Part shown: positions 1 to 6,813 of the stretch, piece by piece | How positions within the stretch are numbered: position 1 is the stretch's first letter | Layout: every line of letters begins with the position of its first letter | Assembly (NCBI GenBank): GCA_947303825.1 | Contig: CAMYZK010000119.1 | Coordinates: 1 to 7,254 of the forward strand | DNA from: an uncultured Prevotella sp. | GTDB taxonomy: Bacteria; Bacteroidota; Bacteroidia; Bacteroidales; Bacteroidaceae | Direction of reading: 5' to 3' | Length of the DNA stretch: 7,254 nucleotides | Notes under the pieces: generated by a model | Told to the model about the DNA's origin: nothing | The model's database searches: none | Seen by the model: the letters and a program-made list of their open reading frames with translations, nothing else | Made by a program: the position numbers and the translations under genes

Positions 1-825
1 AGACGACATGGTCTCCATCATCTCTGCCTGTGAGCGTATGGTGAAGTCGTCGGCAGCCTCACCCTTGAGCTTGTGGTTGTCGCGCAGTATCTGAGTCAGC
101 TCCTCTATGGCAGCATCGCTCATCTCTTCGCTTACAGCCGAGCAGACTATGCTTGAGAAGTATGTCTGGGCGGCAATACGTTTCATCACGGTGCTATAGG
201 GTGCTATCATCACATTGTCCTGGTCCATGCCCCAGTTGTTGTAGCCTTTCGACTTCAGCACACCTATTACGGTCATGGGTATGGACTTAAACCTTACGGT
301 CTTGCCTATGGGGTCTACCCCCTCGCCGAACAGCTCCTTTACAATGGTTGTTCCTATAACCACTTTCTTGGCTGCCTTCTTTATGTCTTCTTCGGTAAAG
401 TATTCGCCCTTCTCCACTGTCCACAGCTTGATGTCAAGGTACTCGGTCGACTCACCGTAGACGGTGGTCTGGGTGTTGTTGTTTCCGTATATTACCTGTC
501 CGCTAGCCGTTACCTCAGGAGACACGTTGGTGACGTATTTCTTGTCGCGCAATATCCGTTCATAGTCTGCCATCTTCAGAGTCTGCATGGCCGACGGGTC
601 TTGTCTCACGCCTCCTCGCATGTCGGCTCCCGGACGTATGGTAAGCAGGTTGGTGCCCATGGTAGACAGTTCTGCGCGTATGCTCTCTTTCGACCCCTGT
701 CCGATGGCCATCATGATAATGACGGCCGCCACGCCGATAATGATGCCCAGCATAGACAAGAAGGAGCGCATCTTGTTGCTGGCCACTGCCCTGAGGCTTA
801 CTTTGAAAAGGTTTAGTATGTTCAT
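1..825 (-). CDS. MacB-type ABC transporter permease, N-terminal part (C-terminus beyond left edge)
   Basis: Inner-membrane subunit of a MacB-like (type VII) ABC exporter, which couples ATP hydrolysis to pumping of periplasmic substrates through a MacA adaptor and TolC channel. I translated 275 residues from the ATG at 825-823, open to the window edge. Residues about 21-43 form the first membrane helix, with the family-typical stretch MLGIIIGVAAVI followed by GQGS. The large periplasmic MacB_PCD domain follows, showing GTNLLTIRPG near residue 58, VVIGTTIVKELFG at 155-167 and DPIGKTVRF at 171-179. The three C-terminal helices and the FtsX core lie outside the window. The start is 8 nt past the ATPase stop, so translation is probably coupled. 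The chain begins with the permease and has no nucleotide-binding domain, unlike fused proteobacterial MacB. The family is clear; the substrate is unknown. Confidence 0.93.
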   Translation of the reverse strand, partial: MNILNLFKVSLRAVASNKMRSFLSMLGIIIGVAAVIIMMAIGQGSKESIRAELSTMGTNLLTIRPGADMRGGVRQDPSAMQTLKMADYERILRDKKYVTNVSPEVTASGQVIYGNNNTQTTVYGESTEYLDIKLWTVEKGEYFTEEDIKKAAKKVVIGTTIVKELFGEGVDPIGKTVRFKSIPMTVIGVLKSKGYNNWGMDQDNVMIAPYSTVMKRIAAQTYFSSIVCSAVSEEMSDAAIEELTQILRDNHKLKGEAADDFTIRSQAEMMETMSS

Positions 826-833
826 CTTTACAA

Positions 834-1586
834 TTAGTCGTCTTGTGGCTTCGGCAGCTGTGCCAGAGCCTCTGCTGCCGACTTGATATTATAGTTTAAT
901 GTATCCTCGCGTATCTTGCCGTCGCGCAGGTTGATGTTGCGTGAGGCATATTCGGCTATCTCGGGGTTGTGTGTCACGAAGATGATGGTATGGCCCTTCT
1001 TGTAGAGTTCCTGGAAATGCACCCGCATCTCAAACGACGTCCGTGTATACAGGTTTCCCGTTGCCTCGTCGGCAAGCAGCACAGCCGGCGAGTTGACCAG
1101 TGCCCTGGCAATGGCTACGCGCTGCATCTGACCGCCCGACATCTGGTTTGACTTGTGCTCCATCCTGTCGCCCAGTCCAACGGCTTGTAGGGCTTTTATG
1201 GCAGCCTCACGCCTCTCGCGGGCATTGTACTTGGAGTTGTACATCAGTGGCAGCTCTACGTTCTCCAAGGCAGTGGTCTTTGCCAGCAGGTTGTAGTTCT
1301 GAAACACAAATCCTATCTTGTTGTTGCGCAGGTGTGCCCGCTGGGTCTTCGACATGGAGCTGACAGCCACTCCGTCAAGATAGTACTCTCCGCTGGTGGG
1401 AGTGTCCAGGCATCCCAGCTGGTTGAGCAGGGTTGACTTACCGCTGCCCGACGTGCCCTGGATGGTGACGAATTCTCCCTCATATATCTTGAACGACACT
1501 CCCCGCAGCGCCTTCACGGTCTCACTGCCCACCTGGAAGTAGCGTTTCACGTTTTGCAGCTCAATGACTACTTTCTTCTCGTCCAT
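834..1586 (-). CDS. MacB/LolD-family ABC transporter ATP-binding protein
   Basis: Cytoplasmic ATPase (250 aa) that should dimerise beneath the permease encoded next. In order: Walker A GTSGSGKST at residues 44-52, Q-loop Q96 in FVFQNYNLL, ABC signature MSGGQMQR at 149-156, Walker B ending LLADEA with D173 and catalytic E174, and H-loop H206 in FVTHN. About 220-235 residues is usual for the family; here a C-terminal extension runs from about residue 225. The D-loop, normally GNLD in this family, reads GNLY (Y180), and the following helix has R188 and H190 where I would expect hydrophobic residues. Activity may therefore be altered, although every other motif is intact. The ATG directly abuts the adaptor stop codon (TAA then ATG). 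LolD or FtsE are alternatives by sequence alone, but the adaptor, TolC and MacB-type permease neighbours favour a MacAB-TolC-type exporter. Confidence 0.95.
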   Translation of the reverse strand: MDEKKVVIELQNVKRYFQVGSETVKALRGVSFKIYEGEFVTIQGTSGSGKSTLLNQLGCLDTPTSGEYYLDGVAVSSMSKTQRAHLRNNKIGFVFQNYNLLAKTTALENVELPLMYNSKYNARERREAAIKALQAVGLGDRMEHKSNQMSGGQMQRVAIARALVNSPAVLLADEATGNLYTRTSFEMRVHFQELYKKGHTIIFVTHNPEIAEYASRNINLRDGKIREDTLNYNIKSAAEALAQLPKPQDD

Positions 1587-2774
1587 TTATTTCTTCTGTT
1601 GGTTCTGATTCTGCTTGTTGTTTCCTCTTGGCCTTGGCATGAAGGGGTTTCCTCCCTGCGCATTTCCCATTTCCTCGCCTCCGTTCATCACGAAGCCTGT
1701 TATTACCTCTGTGCCTGGGGCTACACCGCCGGTTATCTCTGTCATCAAGCCGTTGGTGATGCCAGTCTCTACGGCGTGGGCCTTAAAGGTATTGCCTTCC
1801 AGCGTCCACACCTTCTTCGGGGCTTGTACGTCTTCTATCTTCTGCCCCTTGGTGAGCATGGTCTCTATAGGCATGAACTTCAGGGCCTTGCTAGGTACGG
1901 CTAGCACGTCGTTCTTCTCCATGGTATAGATGGTGACGTTGGCAGTGAGTCCCGGCTTCAGCTTCAGGTCATTGTTAGGTGCGCTTATCACCACCTCGTA
2001 GGTCACCACGTTGCTCTCGGTGGTGGCTTGCTGCCGTACCTGTGTCACATGTCCCTCAAACCTGTCTTCGGGGAAGGCATCGACGGTGAACAGCACTCTC
2101 TGCCCTTCTTTCACTCCGCCAATGTCGGCCTCGTCGATGTCGGCAATAACACGCATGTCTGTCAGGTCTTTTGCAATGACAAACAGCTCGGGCGTTGAGA
2201 ACGAGGATGCCACTGTCTGTCCTTCCTCTACGCTCTTCGACAGCACCACACCGTCGATGGGGCTTGTTATGGTGGCATATCCAAGGTTTGTCTGTGCCTT
2301 CTGCACGCTTTCGCGGGCCGTGGCCACCTGCTCCTTGGCTTTAAGATAGCTCAGGCGGGCTGTCTCATAGTCGTTGGCACTTACCAGTCCCTTGTCGAAC
2401 AGCGTCTTGTACCTGTTGTGGTTTGACTGCTCATAGTTGAGTGTGCTCTGTGCCGACGACAGATTGGCCCTAGCGGTGTTCAGTTCGCTAGTGAGGTTGG
2501 TCTTGTCGAGCTCAGCGATGATCTGTCCTTTCTTTACCACCGAGTTGTAGTCTACGTACAGGTGGCTCACGATGCCGCTCACCTGTGTACCCACGGTGAC
2601 GCTTGTTACAGGCTCTATGGTTCCCGTAGCTGTTATGCTGTTTTGGATGTTTGTCTTTTCAACCTTTTCTTTCTCCAGTTCAACGGTCTGCTCCTTCTTT
2701 CCTCCTGTCAGGAGTATGTAGGCTGCAACGGCAGCGGCAATGACAACGACTGCAATGATGATTTTCTTTTTCAT
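1587..2774 (-). CDS. MacA/HlyD-family periplasmic adaptor (membrane fusion protein)
   Basis: Periplasmic adaptor (395 aa) that bridges the inner-membrane ABC permease and the TolC channel. Residues 4-22 form an uncleaved-looking hydrophobic N-terminal anchor after MKKK; no lipobox Cys is present. The first lipoyl half spans about 59-90 (VGTQVSGIV, then VVKKGQIIAELD). An alpha-hairpin rich in Ala, Glu and Gln, about 91-165, should contact TolC. The second lipoyl half is about 167-200 (ATITSPIDGVVLS). A beta-barrel follows at about 205-285 (VDAFPEDRFEG, LKPGLTANV), then a membrane-proximal domain at about 288-362. The last 30 residues are rich in Gly, Asn, Gln and Lys and probably disordered. 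The adaptor fold is shared with RND pumps, but the adjacent ATPase and permease point to a MacA-like role. It starts 29 nt after the tolC-like stop and ends directly at the ATPase start. Confidence 0.95.
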   Translation of the reverse strand: MKKKIIIAVVVIAAAVAAYILLTGGKKEQTVELEKEKVEKTNIQNSITATGTIEPVTSVTVGTQVSGIVSHLYVDYNSVVKKGQIIAELDKTNLTSELNTARANLSSAQSTLNYEQSNHNRYKTLFDKGLVSANDYETARLSYLKAKEQVATARESVQKAQTNLGYATITSPIDGVVLSKSVEEGQTVASSFSTPELFVIAKDLTDMRVIADIDEADIGGVKEGQRVLFTVDAFPEDRFEGHVTQVRQQATTESNVVTYEVVISAPNNDLKLKPGLTANVTIYTMEKNDVLAVPSKALKFMPIETMLTKGQKIEDVQAPKKVWTLEGNTFKAHAVETGITNGLMTEITGGVAPGTEVITGFVMNGGEEMGNAQGGNPFMPRPRGNNKQNQNQQKK

Positions 2775-2803
2775 ATTCTGTTTTGTTATGTTTGCGGATG
2801 GGA

Positions 2804-4147
2804 TTATTGTTGTTTGCCGGCATACAGGCGCAGCATCTGTTGGTTGAGAAGGGTCAGGTACTTGGCCTGAAGCCTGTTCTGCTGGGCTTGCTGCAGAGCA
2901 TCTTTGCCGCTCATAAGCTCAATGATGTTCTTCAGCCCTACGTTGAACTGCTCCTGCAGCAAGTCATAGCTGGCCTGCGCACTCTCAACCGAAGTGCCGG
3001 CAGCCTTCATCTTGTGCTGGTTGGTGGTAGCATCCATCCAGTAGCCCTCTATGGTCTGGTAGAGCTGCTTCTGTTGGTCTTGCAGGTCGAGCAAAGCCTG
3101 TTGCTGCTGAATGCGTGCCTTGCTCACATTTGTCTTGGTCTGCTTGCCGTCGAAGATGGGAATGCTTACCTGCAGTCCTCCCGACATGTTGAGGTTGGTC
3201 TTCATCTGGTTGCCCCATCCGTTGCTGGACAGCGAGTTGGTGCTGGTCGATAGTCCTCCGTTGACGCTTAGGGTAGGCAGCCACCCTGCCTTTGCCACAT
3301 CCAGGCTAATGTTCGAGCTCTCTATGCCAAGCATTGAGTTCTCTATCTCCGGACGTGTGGCCAAGGCCTGCTCATATATCCGCTGAAGCGAAGGAATAGC
3401 GGCAAGGGCTTCCTGGTCGCTGTTCTCCAGAGGTGCGATGTCAAACTGCTCGTCGGCGGTAAGCTCAAGCAGTTGCTTCAGCTGCAGTATGTAGTTTGCC
3501 AGCTGGCTCTCGGCTTCCACAATGTTGTATTCGTCGTTTGCCCTCTGTGCCGACAGCTGTGCCACGTCGGCCTTTGCCAGCAGTCCTGTCTCCATCATCT
3601 GCTTGCCACGGTCTTCGTTCTTCTTGCTTGTCTCCAGCGTCCCCTTGCTTACTTCTATGGCTTCTCTCAGGTAGAGGCACTGTACGTAGAGCTGTGCTAT
3701 GCGTTCTTCTATGCTGTTGGCCTGCACGGCAACGTTCAGCTCAGCCTGCTTCTCCGACAGCTGGCTCAGGCGCACATTATTGCGGTTGCGCCCTCCGTTC
3801 CATACTGTCCATTGGGCATTAAGCCCATATGAACCATTATAATATGTTTTGTCTATCTTGGAGTTCACCTGACCGTTGGTAACGGTGGCAATGTCGTTGT
3901 CTTTCCAAGGCTGATAGCCAAGGCTCTGGTTGGTAGAAGCACTGAGAGTGGGCAGCATGGCCCCTTTCTGCGCTGTCACGTCTTCGGTTGCCGACATCTG
4001 TGTCAGCCTTGCTTTCTGTAAAGTGATGTTGTGCTGCAGGGCATAGCTTACACAGTCGTCAAGTGTCCACTGCTTTTGGGCAAGCATTGGCAGCGATGCC
4101 ATTAATGCCAGCAGTAGTGTCAGTTTCTTTTTCGTCTTCATTAACAA
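2804..4147 (-). CDS. TolC-family outer-membrane efflux protein
   Basis: Outer-membrane channel (447 aa) for the exporter; the family forms trimeric barrels with a long periplasmic alpha-helical tunnel. A cleavable signal peptide is visible (basic MKTKKK, hydrophobic LTLLLALMASLP, cleavage probably after A23 before QKQW). The mature part shows the duplicated OEP architecture. LPTLSAS near 65 is echoed by LPTLSVN near 290; WTVWNGGR (113-120) by IPIFDGKQT (329-337); and GLLAKADVAQL (188-198) by VGLKNIIELM (403-412). Long Gln/Ala/Leu-rich helices lie between. The total length is normal for the family. The start at 4147 gives MLMKTKKK; the ATG at 4141 gives MKTKKK and is equally plausible, since no Shine-Dalgarno separates them. 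It is the first gene of the operon, which fits co-expression of the channel with its dedicated pump. Confidence 0.94.
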   Translation of the reverse strand: MLMKTKKKLTLLLALMASLPMLAQKQWTLDDCVSYALQHNITLQKARLTQMSATEDVTAQKGAMLPTLSASTNQSLGYQPWKDNDIATVTNGQVNSKIDKTYYNGSYGLNAQWTVWNGGRNRNNVRLSQLSEKQAELNVAVQANSIEERIAQLYVQCLYLREAIEVSKGTLETSKKNEDRGKQMMETGLLAKADVAQLSAQRANDEYNIVEAESQLANYILQLKQLLELTADEQFDIAPLENSDQEALAAIPSLQRIYEQALATRPEIENSMLGIESSNISLDVAKAGWLPTLSVNGGLSTSTNSLSSNGWGNQMKTNLNMSGGLQVSIPIFDGKQTKTNVSKARIQQQQALLDLQDQQKQLYQTIEGYWMDATTNQHKMKAAGTSVESAQASYDLLQEQFNVGLKNIIELMSGKDALQQAQQNRLQAKYLTLLNQQMLRLYAGKQQ

Positions 4148-4237
4148 TATTTTTCTTTTATCACTACAAAAGACTGTAATTTATTGCCTATGGTTTAAAT
4201 TTCTGTGTTTCATTTAATTTATATTAACAACCAAATA

Positions 4238-4245
4238 CAAAGGTA
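4238..4245 (-). promoter_or_regulatory. Candidate promoter -7 element for the exporter operon
   Basis: On the minus strand this reads TACCTTTG, an exact match to the Bacteroidetes -7 consensus TAnnTTTG. A weak -33 match (TTTC, minus strand 4271-4268) lies 22 bp upstream. It would give an untranslated leader of about 85 nt before the TolC start. The placement upstream of the first operon gene and AT-rich flanks support it. The consensus is short, so a chance match is possible. Confidence 0.5.
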
Positions 4246-4303
4246 TTTTACAAAATCAATATAGTTTGAAACATGAGAAAAGGAGTTATATATAAAATAA
4301 CAG

Positions 4304-4311
4304 TAATTTTG
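4304..4311 (+). promoter_or_regulatory. Candidate promoter -7 element for the esterase gene
   Basis: TAATTTTG matches the Bacteroidetes -7 consensus TAnnTTTG exactly and lies 27 bp before the esterase ATG, leaving a leader of about 20 nt. No TTTG is present at the expected -33 distance (near 4281-4284 the sequence is AGGA), so the promoter may be weak or activator-dependent. The two divergent -7 elements are about 60 bp apart, so a regulator binding between them could affect both units. Confidence 0.5.
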
Positions 4312-4338
4312 CACCCAGTTTTCTAAAACTAATGAACT

Positions 4339-6138
4339 ATGAAAAGAATTGCCTTATCTGTCGTCTTTGCTGCATGTTGTGTTTTTTATGCGAAAGCACA
4401 GCCTGTGGGCGGCTTTGGTGGATTTCAGCAGCAGGTGAAGCTTGAAACTTCGCGTGAGTGGAAAGACGTGAACTATGCCGGTGAAGACAAAGCCTATCAT
4501 ACCTGTGACATCTACCTTCCCAAGAAGGAGAAGGCCTCCTATCCTGTGGTGATACATATCTATGGCAGTGCATGGTTCAGCAACAACAGCAAGGGCGCTG
4601 CCGATCTGGGCACGATAGTCAAGTCGCTGCTTGACGCCGGTTATGCCGTGGTGTGTCCAAACCACCGTTCCAGCATGGACGGCAAGTGGCCTGCACAGCT
4701 GCACGACATACGCGCCGTCATACGCTTTGTGCGCGGAGAGGCTGCCAAGTATAGCTTCGACACAAGGTTTATTGCCACCAGCGGTTTTTCCAGCGGAGGC
4801 CATCTGGCTTCTACAGCTGCCACCACCAGCGGCATGAAGCAGGCCAAGGTGGGCACGGTGGATATTGACCTGGAAGGCAACCTGGGCAACTATACTAATG
4901 AGAGCAGCACTGTGAATGCCGCATGCGACTGGTCGGGACCTGTAGACCTTACGGCTATGGACTGCGGCGAGCACATGCAGATGGGCGAGAACAGCCCCGA
5001 AGACGTGCTTCTCAACTCAAAACTGGCTAAGGAACCCGACAAGTATCTCAGCCTGAGTGCCACCAACTATGTGAGTAAGAACAATCCTCCCATTATCATC
5101 TTCCACGGAGAGAAAGACAACGTGGTGCCCTGCTGTCAGGGAAAGAAGTTCTTCGAACTGTTGAAGGCTGCGGGTGTGAAGACCGAGGCTACCTTCGAGC
5201 CGGAAGGCGGTCATGGCATGGGCATGTATAGCGAGGCAAACCTTCAGAAGATGGTGGCATTCCTTAACAGTGTATCAGGAAATAAGGATAGCCAGGAGCC
5301 ACAGTCAAGAATTATTGAGGACGGCGGCACGGGGAAGTATAAGGCCATCATGAAAGAAGAGCCTACACTCAAGGAGCATACTGTCATTGTACCGCAAGAC
5401 CTTACTCCATTTGGTGGCAAGAGGCTGCTGCCCGTGCTGGTGTGGGGCAATGGCGCTTGTGCCAACTCACCCTTCGAGCACATCAATTTCCTCAATGAGA
5501 TAGCATCCAACGGATATGTTGTGCTGGCAACGGGCAATATCCCCATGACCGACGAGTGGTACAAAGGGCCCATGTCACGCACTGAGCAGCAGATAGAGAG
5601 CATCGACTGGATCATAAAGCAGAATGCCGATCCGTCGTCTCCTTATTATAAAAAGATAGATGTGAACAACATCTGTGTGGCAGGCATGTCATGCGGTGGA
5701 CTACAGACGCTCTACAACTGTGCCGACCCGCGCATCAAGACCCTGATGATATGCAACAGCGGACTGTTCAATTCGCAGAATGCGGGACAGGCGGTAGGCG
5801 GAATGCCCATGCCTCAGAAGGAGAAGCTCAACGAGATACATACTCCTATCATTTATATACTGGGAGGTAAGACCGACATTGCCTACGAGAATGGCATGGA
5901 CGACTTCCACCGCATCAGCCATGTGCCTGCCTGCGCTGCCAATTTCCCCGTGGGGCACGGCGGTACATATCGCGAGCCTCATGGCGGAGAGTTTACGGTC
6001 GTGGCCCTGGCATGGCTCGACTGGCAGCTGAAGAACGACTCCAATGCTGCAAAGATGTTCATTGGAGAGAAAAACCTACTCTCAAAGCGTAAAGACTGGA
6101 CATTAGAGACCAACGAAATGTTCAAGGAACTCAAGTGA
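4339..6138 (+). CDS. Secreted tandem-domain alpha/beta hydrolase (putative carbohydrate/aromatic ester esterase)
   Basis: A 599-aa exported protein with two complete alpha/beta-hydrolase domains. A signal peptide ends at AKA with Q21 as the probable first mature residue; C13 follows a poor lipobox (FAAC), so a lipoprotein is less likely. Domain 1 (about 40-312) resembles the BD-FAE/acetylxylan-esterase group: oxyanion region HIYGSAWF (73-80), nucleophile S151 in GFSSGGH, D260 in HGEKDNVVP and H292 in EGGHGM. A hydrophilic linker spans about 313-345. Domain 2 (about 346-570) is more like chlorophyllase/PET-hydrolase-type folds: nucleophile S451 in GMSCGG, probable D513 in GGKTD and H540 in VGHGG. 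Both triads look intact, so two ester-cleaving activities are inferred; the substrates (acetyl, feruloyl or other) are not readable. This start is chosen because it gives a clean signal peptide; the ATG at 4332 is out of frame. No CAZyme neighbour is in view. Confidence 0.9.
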   Translation: MKRIALSVVFAACCVFYAKAQPVGGFGGFQQQVKLETSREWKDVNYAGEDKAYHTCDIYLPKKEKASYPVVIHIYGSAWFSNNSKGAADLGTIVKSLLDAGYAVVCPNHRSSMDGKWPAQLHDIRAVIRFVRGEAAKYSFDTRFIATSGFSSGGHLASTAATTSGMKQAKVGTVDIDLEGNLGNYTNESSTVNAACDWSGPVDLTAMDCGEHMQMGENSPEDVLLNSKLAKEPDKYLSLSATNYVSKNNPPIIIFHGEKDNVVPCCQGKKFFELLKAAGVKTEATFEPEGGHGMGMYSEANLQKMVAFLNSVSGNKDSQEPQSRIIEDGGTGKYKAIMKEEPTLKEHTVIVPQDLTPFGGKRLLPVLVWGNGACANSPFEHINFLNEIASNGYVVLATGNIPMTDEWYKGPMSRTEQQIESIDWIIKQNADPSSPYYKKIDVNNICVAGMSCGGLQTLYNCADPRIKTLMICNSGLFNSQNAGQAVGGMPMPQKEKLNEIHTPIIYILGGKTDIAYENGMDDFHRISHVPACAANFPVGHGGTYREPHGGEFTVVALAWLDWQLKNDSNAAKMFIGEKNLLSKRKDWTLETNEMFKELK

Positions 6139-6280
6139 AAATGATGATGCCAAAGATGCAATAATCCCCTGTAAATGGCACTTTTGCTATCTTGGGTTGT
6201 CAAAAAGAACGCACCGCATAATAAATGAATATTTTTGATTTGACTTACATCAATTTTGACGTTTTTTTATCGGAAATTGT

Positions 6281-6311
6281 TTTGTGAAAAACGGATTTCT
6301 TGGTAACTTTG
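6281..6311 (+). promoter_or_regulatory. Strong Bacteroidetes-type promoter
   Basis: TTTG at 6281-6284, a spacer of exactly 19 bp, then TAACTTTG at 6304-6311. This is a full match to the Bacteroidetes primary-sigma consensus (TTTG, about 19 bp, TAnnTTTG) and the best promoter in the window. Transcription should begin near 6316-6320. No protein gene follows; a terminator lies about 65 bp downstream. Confidence 0.75.
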
Positions 6312-6316
6312 CAACG

Positions 6317-6411
6317 TAGAAAAGAAATAATTTTTGATTTGTTTTAGTAGATTAGTTTTTAAGTAGTTTGTTTTTTGAAATCGGTTGTCGTGATGACAAC
6401 CGATTTTTTTT
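6317..6411 (+). ncRNA. Candidate small RNA of about 95 nt
   Basis: The segment is bounded by a full-consensus promoter (6281-6311) and a perfect intrinsic terminator (6378-6411). The 5' two thirds are extremely A/T-rich, with repeated U-rich tracts and TTAGT/AAGTAG-like words and little predicted structure, so the terminator hairpin is the only stable fold. No start codon opens a plausible reading frame inside it. I do not recognise an Rfam family. It could be a trans-acting sRNA or a short terminated transcript. The exact 5' end is inferred from the promoter. Confidence 0.5.
6378..6411 (+). terminator. Rho-independent terminator
   Basis: Perfect 12-bp inverted repeat: AAATCGGTTGTC (6378-6389), loop GTGAT, GACAACCGATTT (6395-6406), running into a T tract from 6404 to 6411. 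It ends the candidate small RNA. It may also end read-through from the esterase gene, which has no clear terminator of its own in 6139-6280. The A-rich left flank is short, so function on the minus strand is less certain. Confidence 0.88.
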
Positions 6412-6565
6412 ACTATGTGTTTTATGGTGCCCCCTACACGCACATTCCTGTGGGCTCACATCGGTGACTTCTACCTAATGGAAGGCGGAAACGAAAGGCA
6501 CACCAAAGATGAACAATGAAAGGCGCATGGTGTCTGCACTATACTTAAATTCTCATTTTGAAAAT

Positions 6566-6618
6566 ATCCTTCACATACAATGTAATATATTGATTTACTG
6601 TTGTTTACTGTGAAGGAT
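6566..6618. repeat. 10-bp perfect inverted repeat with internal direct repeats
   Basis: ATCCTTCACA (6566-6575) is exactly complementary to TGTGAAGGAT (6609-6618), enclosing 33 AT-rich bases. Inside the loop, CAAT (6578-6581) can pair with ATTG (6589-6592), and TTTACTG occurs twice, at 6594-6600 and 6604-6610, 10 bp apart. It could be a regulator site, a dispersed repeat or the tip of a mobile-element remnant; no gene lies next to it to decide. Confidence 0.6.
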
Positions 6619-6635
6619 TATCAAACCTGCTTAGA

Positions 6636-6703
6636 GGTGTATAGCCCTATGTGTAACCTTGCTCCAGCGGGGCTTGATAGGACAACATCGGCACGCATAC
6701 ACC
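6636..6703. other. Possible structured RNA or imperfect hairpin segment
   Basis: GGTGTAT (6636-6642) pairs with ATACACC (6697-6703). Inside, AGCCC (6643-6647) can pair with GGGCT (6670-6674), or the overlapping CCTAT (6646-6650) with ATAGG (6677-6681), so two inner folds compete. No promoter or terminator frames the element, so it remains a structural observation only. Confidence 0.3.
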
Positions 6704-6813
6704 GCCCCTATCTGCAGAACAAGAACCACATCAAATCTTTAACGTGGACTCTACTCGCTACAGATAATGGTTGAGTATTGATGGACAGCCCTGTTGCCTC
6801 CAGACAACGGACT

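Larger units (their letters stand above)
6412..6813. other. Gene-free intergenic stretch
   Basis: No convincing coding region was found on either strand. A 34-codon frame (6415-6519, plus) overlaps the terminator tail and has no recognisable content. No tRNA or rRNA signature is seen. What it does hold is an inverted repeat (6566-6618), a looser structured segment (6636-6703) and a near-repeat, GAAAGGCACA (6493-6502) and GAAAGGCGCA (6518-6527), spaced 25 bp. Confidence 0.7.

Noticed and set aside
4339..4378. Lipoprotein signal at C13 of the esterase
   Set aside because: The residues before C13 (FAA) lack the usual Leu/Val/Ile at -3 and the hydrophobic stretch would be very short. The AKA site before Q21 is better.
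4354..4974. A 206-codon open frame on the minus strand
   Set aside because: It lies antisense within the esterase gene, whose plus-strand product has a signal peptide and recognisable catalytic motifs. The antisense frame shows no family features.
6230..6237. TATTTTTG, a formal match to the -7 consensus
   Set aside because: There is no TTTG at the -33 position, and such words are common by chance in AT-rich DNA. The promoter at 6281-6311 is far better.
6232..6341. Direct repeat TTTTTGATTTG at 6232-6242 and 6331-6341
   Set aside because: It is an AT-rich 11-mer in AT-rich sequence, so chance is a sufficient explanation.
6415..6519. A 34-codon plus-strand frame starting MCFMVPP
   Set aside because: Its start lies just past the terminator T tract with no promoter after it, and neither its length nor its content supports a gene.
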